Part shown: positions 39,301-51,703 of the stretch, piece after piece
Layout: each line of letters begins with the position of its first letter
Position numbering within the stretch: position 1 is the stretch's first letter
Source of the DNA: Opisthocomus hoazin
Lineage: Eukaryota; Chordata; Aves; Opisthocomiformes; Opisthocomidae
Assembly (NCBI RefSeq): GCF_030867145.1
Contig: NC_134427.1
Coordinates: forward strand, 19,941,001 to 20,005,000
Direction of reading: 5' to 3'
Length of the DNA: 64,000 nucleotides
Position numbers and translations under genes: made by a program
The notes under the pieces: model-generated
Seen by the model: the letters and a program-made list of their open reading frames with translations, nothing else
Told to the model about the DNA's origin: nothing
Databases searched by the model: none

Positions 39301-40815
39301 AAGCAGAGACAGCACCGAGCAAGCCGGCTGCAGGCAAGGAGGTGCGTAACCGTATTATCACATGATTGCGCCTGTGCTAATACGTCCTACCCCTCAGCAA
39401 AACCTCCTCGCGCAGGACAGCTGTGTACCAGCACAGCCAGAGCTTCCGAAAAGAATTTGTTCAAGCCCTGCCAGCTCAAAAGACATGAAAAAAGCTTGCG
39501 CGACTTTGCAGCAGACCACACAGCTAAAACTCAGGTGGCTTGATGGCACGACTTGATATTTAGGTAACTAGATCATTTTTAATATGAATAAAGCAGGAGT
39601 CACGGTAGCCACTGCAGAAGAAAGAAACTGTTTGCACAGCTCTAGACTAAACAGACAGTAAAGTGGTCTTAGACTTAACAAATTCTGAAGGAAGCACGAA
39701 GAGGAAACTGACGCTGTTGACCATTCATTCAACTTATTTTTAGAAACTTTTTTTCTCTGCAAAAGGGACAGAAAAATCCTTAGCGTGAGGCAGTGCATAA
39801 CAACAGCAACTTATGGTTAGTAATAAAAAAAGATATCATTTAATTTGTTAACAAATGCAGTGATACTCAAAAAGCTAACATTGTCAGAAAACATTTCCAT
39901 TTTCAACTTAAAAATACACAGTCCCGACTCCAAGTCTATCAGTATTTGGACTGATCATTACAGTGATGGTAGGACAAGGTTCCCTGTCAAAAGGTTCTAG
40001 TAAGAGTTACTGAAGTGCCCACTCCCTAGTTATTGTCAATCTTCTTGCTTACTAGCATACAAAAACTCATCACTCTTACCTTTAATGCAACTGCAATTCA
40101 AATGTTTCTAGGTAAGTAGGTCGATAAATTCATGAAAAATCGAAAAAAGTAAATAGTGAAAATTCTAGGCATCTCTTAGGTTATAAACATCTCTAAACAG
40201 ACCATTCAAGCCAAGGTTTTCCTGGATTGGTAATACGAGCTTTCTCAGCTGTTTGTTGTCAATACCACTTGTACAATTGCAAAATACTACCTGCCACCAG
40301 AAAACACGGAACAGGCTGATCATGTACGTTACTTTAGGTTAGGGGATACCACTAGAAACTCATTACGTTATCAGTCTCAAGTGCTATATTTTCACCTAAA
40401 TTCTATGTTCTGAGTGCCTTCAGATGTTGGAACGATGCAAGATTCTGCCAAACACTGTTCCTGACACAAAGGTTTAAAATTTACTCTTGGTTAAAACCAG
40501 CATTATGACATTAAACTGCTTTTAATAGCATCAACTTTAAAAAAGCTTACCTCTCTTAAAGATAAATCTACTTAATGCTACCCAAGTTACAGAAATATTT
40601 TTCATGTTCAGCTTTTTAAGGAAAGGTAAACTTATAAACTAAGAGGTAATACATAACAAACCTATAAAACTGTTTTGTTACCTTAGAGAAACAGCCAAGA
40701 GAAACCTTATCTGCTGTGGCTTCTCGGAGAATAAGATCACATACCCCCCTTTTACATTTGCATCCAATGTCTGTGCACAGACCATGCTTCATAAAGGCAG
40801 GAAAACAAACGTTAA
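30386..40815 (-). other. ACSL4 first intron, proximal part
   Basis: Ten kilobases of AT-rich sequence without recognised exons or mobile elements. A run of 13 C lies at 30629-30641. Open frames such as the one at 37690-38355 have no family likeness and no splice context. Confidence 0.5.
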
Positions 40816-40818
40816 AAC

Positions 40819-40895
40819 ACTTGGTGCGGTCCACCAAGTATAAGTATGAAATCTCATACTTCTCATACTTGGTGCGGTCCTAAAATCTCATACTT
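40819..40895. repeat. Cluster of short direct and inverted repeats
   Basis: A 14-bp word ACTTGGTGCGGTCC occurs at 40819-40832 and 40867-40880. AAATCTCATACTT occurs at 40849-40861 and 40883-40895. Inside the first copy, ACTTGGTG and CACCAAGT form an inverted pair, and AAGTATGA pairs with TCATACTT at 40843-40861. The mix of direct and inverted copies suggests local rearrangement during replication. Confidence 0.85.
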
Positions 40896-41810
40896 CAGGT
40901 ATAAAGTAGTATCAGCATACACACAAGCCATGTTTGTATCTTATTTTCATGCATATATTCCAGACACCATGATCCGACCGCCGTGAAAGCGCCATGTGCG
41001 TTCAGGTAACACAGAGGTTTCCCCAAAGCCCTGCTCCCCCTGCCATGAACCCTGCTGCTTCTGCTTGCTCACCTCTCTCTCCCCCCACTGCAGCTCAGAC
41101 TCATTTGACCCAGGCTAAATGAGGATTATTTTCCAAACAACAGCAACTTTTTAAGTGGGTGTAGGTTATACCTGAAAACCTGCAATATTTTTACATTAGG
41201 AACGGAGAGAGAAAGACTACAAGGCTGGCCACCAGCTGGTCTTTTTGAGATCACATTACCAAATGAAAAGAGCCTCACACTTGTTTCTCACTGTTCTGTG
41301 TATGTGATTATCATTCGGCAAACCATCTGTGAGCGTTCAAATAACCTGAACTTGGCTCAAGGCTAGAACAAGTTTTTAGCTTCAGTTACATTACACTAAA
41401 ATTCCCGCACTGTTTAGCATGCTGTCTTCTTCAGTCAAACTTTATGGAACTGTAATGTACACTGCAAAGGTATTGTTACTTAAAGGCATGCAAGAAAAAT
41501 ATGCCTGAAAGAGCAAGCTTCAGCGAAACACCAAAATACCTATACAGCTTCTCTTATACGAACTTGAAAAGCAAGGATAATGTCCAATCCATGAACAAGC
41601 CAGACTGAGGACTGACAATCCCAGAATGGCAAAAAAGCAGCCTACTCCTAGGATGCTCTCCATGGTTTTCTACGGCATAATCTTGCTCCGATCCCTGTTC
41701 TAACTCCCACTTTCTTGCTCTGCGTTTTACTGAGGAACAGCAAGCTTAGTTTCACCTTGCAGTTGTTCCTCTTCCCTGTGGTGATAATATTTCATAATGA
41801 AAGCACTTCT

Positions 41811-42229
41811 CATAGAATGACAGAATGGTTTGGGTTGGAAAAAGACCATCTCCTTCCAACCCCCCTGCCATGAGCAGGGACCCCTTCCACCAGACCAGGG
41901 TGCTCAACGCCCCGTCCAGCCTGGCCTTGAACACTGCCAGGGAGGGGGCAGCCACAGCTTCTCTGGGCAGCATGGGCCAGTGCCTCACCACCCTCATGGG
42001 GAAGAATTTCTTTCTTATGTGTAATCTAAACCTACCCTCTTTCAGTTTAAAGCCATTACCCCTTGTCCTATCACTCCAAGCCCTTGTAAAAAGTCCCTCT
42101 CCAGCTCTCTCACAGGCTCCTCCAGGCACTGGCAAGCCGCTGTAAGGTCTCCCCGGAGCCTTCTCTTCCCCAGGCTGAACAGCCTCAGCTCTCCCAGCCT
42201 TTCCTCAAAGAAGAGGTGCTCCAGCCCAA
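41811..42229 (-). mobile_element. CR1 LINE, 5'-truncated tail in ACSL4 intron 1
   Basis: On the plus strand it begins with the reversed CR1 end (CATAGAATGACAGAATGGTT, then TGGGTTGGAA) and runs to CCTTTCCTCAAAGAAGAGGT. Read on the minus strand it shows the usual order of GTTCAGCCTGGGGAAGAG, CAAGGGGTAATGG and the terminal ATTCTGTCATTCTATG. It is oriented with ACSL4, unlike the two CR1 tails between its coding exons. Confidence 0.94.
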
Positions 42230-42316
42230 GTTGTTCAAACAGAGGAGCTCACAAAAATGCAAAACTATTTGCATGCTTATGAAATAAACAGAGAATCCAT
42301 TTTCATAATGAAAATT

Positions 42317-42737
42317 TGTTTTGGTTTCGGCTGCCGCCGGCAACAAAAGCACCACGCGGCCGCCCCTCCCCCTGCCGTGGTGCGGAGGAGAATGGAAAGA
42401 AACAGTCAGAAACTGGTGGGTCGGGATAAGGGCAGTTTAACAGAACAGCAGACAAAGGGAACAGGAACAACGACGATACAGATAAGGAGAAAATAGGACC
42501 CAAACTCACACAACAGACCCGCTCGCTCAGACAGGACCGGCGCCGCGCGCTCCCCAGCCGCTCCCCAGCCTCGAGTGAGTCCCCGCCGCACTGCCCCCGC
42601 CCTGGAACCCCGCATGATGTCACAGGGTATGGAATACCGGGCTCTGTTTGGCCAGGTGGGGTCAGCCCCCGCCCCCCGGCTGTGCCCCTTCCTGGAGTCC
42701 GGTGGAAATTAGCCCTGTCCTGGCCAAACCCAGGACA
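42317..42737 (-). mobile_element. Solo LTR of an avian ERVL-type retrovirus
   Basis: A 421-bp element whose plus strand starts TGTTTTGGTTTCGG and ends CCAAACCCAGGACA, giving the TG...CA termini of an LTR. It is flanked by a perfect 5-bp duplication AAATT (42312-42316 and 42738-42742), the size typical of ERVL integration. Read on the minus strand it starts TGTCCTGGGTTTGGCCAGGA and near its end carries the AAACTGCCCTTATCCCGACC and GTGGTGCTTTTGTTGCCGG segments that I recall from avian ERVL LTRs. No internal viral gene is present, so it is a recombination remnant. It is noncoding but GC-rich and could carry promoter or polyadenylation activity. Confidence 0.85.
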
Positions 42738-42742
42738 AAATT

Positions 42743-45700
42743 AAACACATCTGTCTAACAAAGGCACAAAACCAAGGCTATCTTAAATTCAGCATTAAAT
42801 TATACTGTGTAAATAGACAGTATGAATCATCTGTATGTACAGCTGTCTTCACGGAAAGCAGCGTGCAAAGTGACAAACTAATGGGCCACTGCGGACAGAC
42901 AGAAACTGCGCCATCCCCGCTTCTGACTTCTGTGTCTGGTGCGAAAAGACCAGACACCACAAACCAGAATCTCTTGCTTGTTTTTTATTTTTTCCTTTCC
43001 ATTGCTATATCACTTTGCCGTAATTTGACATTTCCACTAGCTGCAGATTTACTGTCCCAACTCTGCTATGTAACATTCAAAGCTATCGAAAATACTGTTG
43101 TAAAACTACACTTTACCTATATAGCGTTGTGATTCTTTCAGTATGTATGCTTTCATTGTGGAAAAAACCAAAACCAAACCAAGAAGTGCCATCCTAAGAA
43201 CACAAGGAGGTTAGTACTTAAAGCAAATTTTATGATATAACACAACTTGAGCAAATTACTTTATTGACCTGACATAAACGTGACCTCAGTGGAACAGAGA
43301 CTTCAACAGAGAAGCGAGAACAGTGCAATAAGCCTGCTGGTTCTCTATCAGAGTCTTCCAGTTCAGGTTCATGGCAGCCAACTCAATTCAAACGTGGACT
43401 GCGGTGATCTCGCTTTGACCGTTCCCTCAGGCTGTAAATTTTGCAGGCAACCAATTATATATAACTTATAAACAGAGCCAGGGGTCTGACGTAGCTCCCT
43501 ATTCGTTTGCTCAAGTGCCCGTGCAAGGGAGGAAGAGGTAACCTCCATTCACTCCAGCTCACACGGAATTACTTGCATCTTTACAATGTAGCTTTGTAAG
43601 CACTTTAAATAAGCATGAAAGCCAGCTACTGCTGGAAGAAGTTGCCTACACCCATTTTTCACTATCCCAGCCTGTCCCTTCCCTTTTGCCAGGAGCCAGA
43701 GCGAGTGAGTGAGTGCTGGCTGAAGCTTTCGCAAGCTTCGTGTGTTCATGGAAGTGCGGTATGGGCAAAAAAAGCAACCAGAAGCTGTAGCGTGATAACT
43801 AACCTAATCTTATCTTTATTGGAAGCTAAAAAAAACCCCTCAAAACCCCTTCCCAAACACTGAAATGTCTTGTTAAAATTTTATTTAGATTAATTTTATG
43901 TAGTCCAAAATATGCATAATTTGTTATTTATTGAAGGTCAGGAGTTAGTAATCTTCCTAATCCAAAGTGGCTGTATGGTACAGGAAACAGCAGCTGGCCA
44001 CCAAGTTGAGTTTAAGCTGTGACGTGAATGCCCTCATTCATAAACTCTGGGGTTTTTGCTACGAGCCAACATTCAGCGCGCAGTGATGTGCAGTTTCCAG
44101 CCCCTCAGACTTCACCGCATATTTGAAGTAGTGACATTTCATAGGCTGCTCAACTCCTCTGGCTTCCAAGACAAAACGTGTTGAGAAGGACTCACTGGGT
44201 GTTCTGCTTCTCATGTGCCTTAGGTAAACTGAACGTAGTAAGATCCCTTCAAAAATGACTGCGTGTATAACTACTAGAGAGGAAACAACAAAGTACCTGA
44301 TGGATTGCTCAGGCAATATGAAGTGTTTCAGGAGGTCTGACCAGTTACATCAATTTGCCTTTTTTTTTTTCCAGCAAGATACTTGCACCCTCTTACCAGC
44401 AACTATCACAATACAGGCTCCTTGTAGTCTCACCACTGTCTTCACTCAACCCTACGAACTCACCTGATGGCAGCACTCATTTAAACATGGCCAGATTCAT
44501 TCCACTGTATGGGCCACTTGCCATAAATATGTGCAGAATTGTGAACTGCAACATTGTGTGAAGTTAGATCAAATGCTTTGTAGTACCTGCTCATCTGTAG
44601 CCTACTCTGACAGGCAGCGAGCGCTCTTCGTGTTCCACCCAGTGTGAGAAACCGCCCCTGCAGAGCATTAGATGAATACTCATTATTTACAGTCTAATGT
44701 TTCTCTACACACAACTTTCTTAGAAGGCTTTTTGGTTCCAGTTGTACAAGGGGCTCCTAGTGTACAGAAATACGCATAATAAAATTTACAAAGTAGTAGC
44801 TTAATCCAAATACCAAAACTGACTTGTAGCCAGATGAGCGATCATTACATGAACACAAAAATAAAATATTTTTATTTTGGGAAAGTTCTTATTTTAGGAA
44901 ATACTGTTGTATATGAAGCTTGCTAATGACCAGAGTAAGCTGGATGTAGAATGAGTAACTCGGTTGCTCAGTTTCCAGAAACACAGCATACCTTTAGCTT
45001 TCTCTTTAAAAGACCAGCGAGGGTTGACTGTAGTTTCAGGCTCGCTGGTACATGTTATCCTGAACCAAGGAGTGTAGTTCATATGTTATTGTAGAGTGGC
45101 TAATACAAAAAATTCGAGGATGGGAATCAACAGGTAGGGAGGGCAGAGAGAGGATGGAACGCAGAACATCTCTCTCCAGTGCCTGCGGCAGGCTCTTGGT
45201 AGGAGCTGCCTGCCCCAGGCATGGAGTCAGCCCCTCTTGGCTGCCTGCTGCTGGGGCCTTTGGCTTCCACAGCGAGAGGTGGGCATGTTGGAAAATAATC
45301 ATGTGAAAAGCCATCGGATATGGCAGAATGGCAGTGTTTCTGTCTGTAAAAGCATCTGTGCAACCGAGGGACAGCAAGAAAAATTCACTCGCACTAGCGG
45401 ACTGCTAAAGAACACAAGCGCAGGTGTGAAGCCTGTTCTTGCTGTGATACGTAACCAAGATTTTCTGGCAGCCAGGAAAGAAGAGCCTTAGGGCACCCGT
45501 GTGCTCCGCAGAACCCATTTAGTTGTTTGGTATTGCTTTTCCAAACTGAACTGGGAAACACGAAGCAAACAGGCTTATAACTACCGACACTGAATGGAAT
45601 TTCTCTTTGCGGTGTCACATACTGAATATTATAATTTATTCAGTTTCTCTCTGTGCTAATAGTTTTCTACTCCTGTCGGCAGGATTTGTGCAAACGAGGG

Positions 45701-47240
45701 TCTGGTGGGCAGAGGCATGGCTAAAAAAGCAGCTGTTTGGGAATGCAAGGAAATAACATGAAGAAATCAGCAGCAGCCCTTGCGTGCTTGACATTTCTTT
45801 GGAGTTGCATTGTTCAAGGGTCAGAAATGTCAGCATGGAAGTGAAGGTGCTTTGGGGCACTCAGTCCCCGATGACCCCAACCGCAGCAGCCCAGAGGCGT
45901 CAAACCGCACGCCGGTGCGCAGACAGGCATTCCTGCTCACAGAGCGAGCGTGGAAGAACCACACTCAGTACGACGCGTAGCTGAAGGAACTACTGCTCGA
46001 GTCACACTGCAAGCACGCAAACCAGCAGTTCTATAAACTCGACATCTAACTGCAGTAACCGCACTCGACGCTGAGGAACTGCACATACAGAGGAAAACCT
46101 CAGTGAAGGTGCAGCTCAGAACGCACGTCCCGTATCTCACAATGCGTAGAACAGCGGTTTAGAAGAAAACCAACCATCCTTTCATGTTACTTGAATCTAT
46201 AGTTGTGCTTCCTAGAATGTAAGTCACATTTAGTAGGCTTTGTTTAAATTTAAAATGCTACACAGCTGGGTAATGCACCCAGCTAAGTAGAACAAGGATC
46301 AGATTTCACCATACTAATACTAATTTCACTTTAAAATGGGTTGCACAGTATCATAAAAGAACAAAAAATTCCCCAAACAGGTCTGCTGTACAGATCTAAC
46401 AAGTAATTTTGCAAAACATAACTATTAGATAGACGTTAAGAAAAATTTTTTGTCGGCCATGCTTATACTACCACAAAAGCACAATGGGGTAGGCCAAACA
46501 TGACACTAACAGATATTTTAAAATTAAATATTTAAATTTTCAATAAATGTATATTTAGAGAATCTGATGAACACAAGCATTTCTGTAACTGTCTTGGTAT
46601 TACTCACAATCTTTTTTCAGTAATAAGGAGAGTTAAAACACAATACCACTTCAGAGTTACTAAAATAATAATTTAAAAGACTCTTTAGTCCAAATTTTAA
46701 GAGTACAAGTAGTGGAATGTAATGTGCTATTTTAAGTCTGTCCTTGTCCTGTCAACTTAAATTCACATTGAATTTATAAATTCACAGGCTTTCAAGCATA
46801 CCTAGATATTTTTTTTGATTGATACAGACATTAATATTCTAACTGCCATTCTACACCTATGCTATAAAACATTCCCAGTGATCAGCGTGTGGAACTACGG
46901 GCACTTTCCCTGCACACTAACAAAAGTGATGAGCAAAAATCATGAGACGAGCTGCAGCGTCATCACACAGTGTAAAACAAATGTGCATACAGGTATTCTG
47001 CTCTGGTTTTTGACACTTCACAGCTGCTATTGACAGCCCAATGAATTTATAATAAGAATTAAAAAAGAAATGTAAATCTGTTGCCTAATAGGCAAGTTAC
47101 AAATATGCTTTTAGAAAAAGATGCTCAACTGATGAAGCAGTATCATACTTTAAGGAATCAACAGTCACATTAATATACCTTGGAGAAAATCCTAGTTCAT
47201 TAGCTTTGTCCTCACTGAACACCACTGGTACTCAAGTGTA
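42743..47240 (-). other. ACSL4 first intron, middle part
   Basis: No exon or known element recognised. Around 45890-46080 there is a modest cluster of CpGs in otherwise AT-rich DNA. Confidence 0.45.
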
Positions 47241-47321
47241 ACAGATTTAAGAGTCTCGGATTTAAAGTGATAACCAGGGATCCACCTCGGATCACTTTAA
47301 ATCCGAGACTCTTAAATCTGT
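47241..47321. repeat. Perfect 31-bp inverted repeat (hairpin)
   Basis: The left arm 47241-47271 begins ACAGATTTAAGAGTCTCGGA and is perfectly complementary to the right arm 47291-47321, which ends CGAGACTCTTAAATCTGT. A 19-nt loop separates them. The loop word AGGGATCCACC (47276-47286) recurs inverted at 47329-47339, just outside the right arm. RNA from either strand would fold into a stem of 31 pairs. Confidence 0.97.
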
Positions 47322-47339
47322 GATAATTGGTGGATCCCT

Positions 47340-50300
47340 TTATCTCTACCCTGGAGATAAAGATATCTCACCTTGAAGCCCAGTGAACTCCCAGCTGCAC
47401 AATATCCATCAGTTTGGCATCTGTACTACAAAAAACATGCAAAATTTAAATACAGGAAAAAAGATATTTTCTCAATACCTAGGATTCCTTACAAAACACT
47501 TAGGTGAAAAGTACTCTTTGATTTCGATGAAAAGTCCACGTGCTTAGCTCTATCTGAAGCAAAGAAAGAGGAAACAATTCCTCATGTCCTTCATATTGCA
47601 CAGCCATTAATCCAAAAGCAAAGCAAATAAAACGCGGGCTGCCTTTTTGCTGTGATAGCATTAGCTCCAGCCTTACTTCTATCATAAGCAACTTGTGTAC
47701 ATGAGCTTTAAAAATCACCCACTATACAAACTGACATTCTGGCAGCGCGCTGGCTAGAGCGGAGCATTTCCCACCCCTCCCAGCCCCATGCCCGCAGTCA
47801 CCTTTCCTTACTTGTTCTGCTCCTCCATTTCCCAAGACTGCCTGTGCTATTTATTTCCTTACTGAAAAATGGCTCAGTGTGCCTTCTGAGTTTTCTACTA
47901 TATTTGGGATCATCTTAAAATGTACAATAACTCTCCAGCCAATTGCACCAACACGCTCCTCATAACTAACCTCTGCAGAAGATCGAGCTCAAGCCGGCAC
48001 CGAGTTTAGTCCTGGCTCAAAAGCAGCATGGAAGCCTGAAGAGCAGAGAGGCTTCTTATCTAGGGCAACAACAGCAGCATAAGGAATTTCCACCCGCACC
48101 ACTCGTTCCTAACCTCTGTATCATGCGCTCAGTCAGGTAAATAATGTTATGTTTATCTGGCACATGATTAAAGCCATATCTTGATTACAAGTACACTCGG
48201 TATGAACCACTAGGTAGGAACTGATAGCCCGAAGAAGAAATGGGGCAGGGAAGGCAGATCTACCGTAGTTTATCTAACTTCTGTCTGATTATTTTTGTTG
48301 ATCTCGGCCAAGCGGCTCAGTGTGGATCACACGAGGGACCTACTGCAGAAAAGAAAACTGAAACCACATTTCCCAAGCAATTCTGGCACCTGGCCAGCAG
48401 TCTTCCTCTTTGCAAGCCCAAGTCTTATTCCATGCGGCATCTTTTAGTTCACATTCGTATAAAACAAGCAAAGACTTCTTGCAGTTCCAGCATATCTGGG
48501 ATTAAGGCAAGGTTCTCCCCATCCACTGCTCCGACCACAAAGCGGTCTGTGAGAGAGGGCCTTGCTCCACATCCACCATAGATCATTATAGAAACTCATC
48601 ACACCACTTCCAGTGTGTGTTTTATTTTCAGTGTGGTGCAAGTTACTCTGAGCAGCCACTGAAGAAATAACTAGTGCTGCGTTCAGCTTTCATTTTGACG
48701 TGCCTGTCTACCGAGTTCAAGGTTTTGAGGAAATATGCAGTTACCAAGAGTGTCAACGGATCGTGAACAGTCCTAATTTCCCTCCCCCACCTCCAACCAA
48801 AAAAACCAAGGGAACAAGAGAAAAGCAATAGCAACTGTTAATAATTCCTATCCACTGCAAAGCATAGCTCTACTGGCAGAGGAGAAATAGTCTCTTCAGC
48901 TTTCCCTTGGGCCCTTCCGTACAGCTAGCCTATTCCAGTCAGCACCTTCCAAATGGAAGTGTGACGGAGAGCGATCCCGATTACAGGGAGAAGAGGAGGT
49001 AACTTTGAAACGAAGAGGAACGCCACAACAGTCACTGTCTAGCTGCTGTAGAAAGCAGGAAAATTAAACAGCATGGCCAACTTTTGAGATATGCCTTCCA
49101 TGAAAAGGGCAGAAGACATGGCACCGTCTAAATAACGATCCAGTATATGAACAAATGGAACAAAACCATAAATTTTGTTTCTCAGAAAACTGCTTCCCTC
49201 CTTCCACGAAACTTCCTTCTCTCCCGAGAAAATAAATGTCCTGAAGCATAGTGACTACAGGCTTAGTTACATATACAATGAAGATTTCCCTTAATAACGA
49301 ACTCCAACTCTTTTTTAGCTTAAGTAATTCCTTATTAAGAAGTTTTCTTATAAGCAAGCACTCATTCATTTGTTGTGTTAGCTACCTATCTCTATTAATC
49401 ATTAACTGCAATAGATTTTGCATGTTTACTTGGCTCAGGCTACTGTTTAATATTTCATTTGGATATTAATTCAAAATAGTGTAATAGGCTGCACCTGTTT
49501 TACTACATACATATCTTAACATCACTTGGAATATATTTGTATCCAATGCCTTGCCTTAGTGCGTTGTTCAAGAGCGGTTTCTCTAGTTTTATAAGAGGGC
49601 TGAAGCATAACCCTCGTGTCAGAAGGAGGTGTCATCCCCTGAACACTGCTAATTTATCATGCTGAAGATTTACAGCTGCTGATAGCGTCAGATTATTGAA
49701 TCAGCAGACGGTGGGCGGCCCTGCCACTTGCTCGCACTGCATGCGTCGCAGATAGTGTTGGAGGTAATACGTGAGTAAAGTTTGCATGAGATGCAAATAC
49801 CTGAATAATTAACAGGACCACAGCGGGGTTCTCTCGGGGCAGGGCTGCCTGGTCTGTTTTGAGTTTGTACAATTCTGGAGTTTAGGACCATAATGAAGGG
49901 GAACTGGAAAATACAAAAAAAAAGACTGGGAAGTTAAAAATACATCAAATACTTTTAAAAATAACTTTTATGTGGAAATATTTAAAGCTTCTGTAGGACT
50001 GTATTAAAACACAGACTTCGTATCCGTGCGTGAAGAGCATGGAAAAAAACAAAACCATGCAATCTTTCTGATACTGCGGAACACTGCCAGCTATGTCTCT
50101 TGTTTGGGAAAAAGGACTAATTTGGAGATTTAATTGTTTAAAATGCAAGGTTTTCACATCTTAGGGGAAAAAAACCACAAACGTTTCAATTAGTCTGAGA
50201 TGACAAATCTGAGAGATTCAAGAAGTACAAGAATTAAAAGGAAAAGACTGTATGTTTCTAATTGCTATTTGTAGCTTTATTTGCTAATTCTTGCCCTTCA

Positions 50301-50580
50301 AATTGGCAAGGCTATAAATGCAAATCTGTCTATAACGTTAAACAACAAAGCACGTCATATTCATATTTTCATGCTACAGCTGTCCGGGATGACGAAAGCA
50401 TCACTGTAAGGCCAGCCGTTACCTGTAACCTAACAACCACCCGTTACAGCCATCGGACTCCAGCTGCCCACCGACCGCACACGCCACCATCCTCAATTTA
50501 CACCACATTTCTCCAAAACCTCCATCTGTATTTTTTTAAGCGAGGATGCTCGATTAAAAGAATGAAACAGTAAACTCACA
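47340..50580 (-). other. ACSL4 first intron, distal part
   Basis: AT-rich, no recognised gene or mobile element. Ends where the CpG island begins. Confidence 0.5.
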
Positions 50581-50639
50581 AAGGGGGTTACGGGAGCGGA
50601 TGGTTCCAAAGTCGCCGTAATTATTTCGTTCAAGCCTGA

Positions 50640-51690
50640 GGTGTGGGAGCAGCGGTGCCTGCGGGACGCCGAGCCCGGCCCCGCAGCCCCGCTGCGGGGA
50701 TGGGGGTCTCAGGGGAAGCGGAGAAGCAGAGGCTCAGCCCGCCTCCCGCCGCTCCTCCACAGCCGGCCCTGCGGCGCGGAGCGGGGAAACGCGCCCGGCG
50801 CTGAACCGCATCTCCCCGCGCGGCATCAGCATCACGCCATCCCCGCGGCCCAGCCTCCCGCCCCGCAGCCCGGGGAGGAGGGGGGGGGGGGCCGGCCCCC
50901 GGCGGTGCTGCTGACGGGGACGGCGGCGGGAGGAGGCGGCGCCGCACCGCTGCCGCCATCGGAGGATGCTGCGGAGGGCGGGGGAGAGCGGAGCCTCCCG
51001 GCTCGCTCCCGCCCGCCGGCCCGGGCCCCAGGGCACCGCGCTGCCGGCAGCGGGGGCGCCGAGCCCGGGCGCGTCCCCCCGGCTGCGGGGAGGCCGGGAG
51101 TGAGCCGACCCCGCGTCACCCGCCCGGCTCCTTCCCTCAGCTGACCCCGCTGCCTCCGCCCAGGCGGGCGGCAGCCGCGGTCCCACCCCCGGCGGGGGCG
51201 GAGGACGGGCCGGCGGGGAGCGGAGTCCCCGCAGCCCGCCCCGCATCCCTCCCGCCGCTCCCCGCCGCAGGGCCCGCACTCACCTCGCTGCCCAGCGCGG
51301 AACGGGGCCGGCGGCTCCGCCGGCTGCTAAAATGGCTGAGGGAGCGGGGGGGGGGGGGGGGGGGGGCGGGGGGAGGAGCGAGCCCTCGCTCAGCCGGCTC
51401 CGCCGGCCAATCCGCCCGCCGCATGCTGCTGACGCGGAGGGAGGGGCCGGGACCCCGGCGGTGTGTCCTGCCGCGGGGCTCTGCCGGGCCGGCGGGGGGG
51501 GGACGAGGCGGCGGGAGCGCCGTTACCCGCGCCGGTGTCCGGTCTGCTGCGTTACCCGGCCCAGGCCGGAGCCGCGGGCACAGGCAGCGGCCGCCCCAGC
51601 GCCGCCAGCCGCCCCGCTCGCCTCGGCGGGGACGCCGCTCGCCCGGTCGTCCGGGCCGGAGTGGACAGCGCGGGGGTCTCAGCCGGCCAT
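50640..51690. promoter_or_regulatory. ACSL4: CpG island, ACSL4 promoter region
   Basis: About 1 kb of strongly GC- and CpG-rich DNA with many GGCGGG-type boxes. It contains the probable ACSL4 first exon and its donor. A run of 21 Gs at 51346-51366, followed after one C by six more Gs, lies at or just upstream of the expected start of transcription; the transcribed-strand copy is C-rich. Multiple long Arg/Pro-rich open frames here are composition artefacts. Confidence 0.8.
51284..51345 (-). other. ACSL4: Probable ACSL4 noncoding first exon
   Basis: On the minus strand CAGCGAG|GTGAGTGC at 51290-51276 is an excellent splice donor within the CpG island, and the nearest good one upstream of the coding exons. 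The sequence before it (CTCAGCCATTTTAGCAGCCG...) contains no ATG. The 3' boundary at 51284 is well supported by sequence. The 5' boundary given is a guess, set just below the G21/C21 tract. Confidence 0.5.
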
Positions 51691-51703
51691 GCCTGCAGAC
51701 AGC

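Noticed and set aside
41752-42135. 127-codon minus-strand frame
   Set aside because: It is the translated tail of a CR1 element, starting from an ordinary CR1 3' region.
50630-51279. Possible minus-strand genes starting MAAAVRRR or MRALRRG in the CpG island
   Set aside because: Ala/Arg/Pro-rich composition typical of GC-rich shadow frames. The better reading is ACSL4 promoter and first intron.
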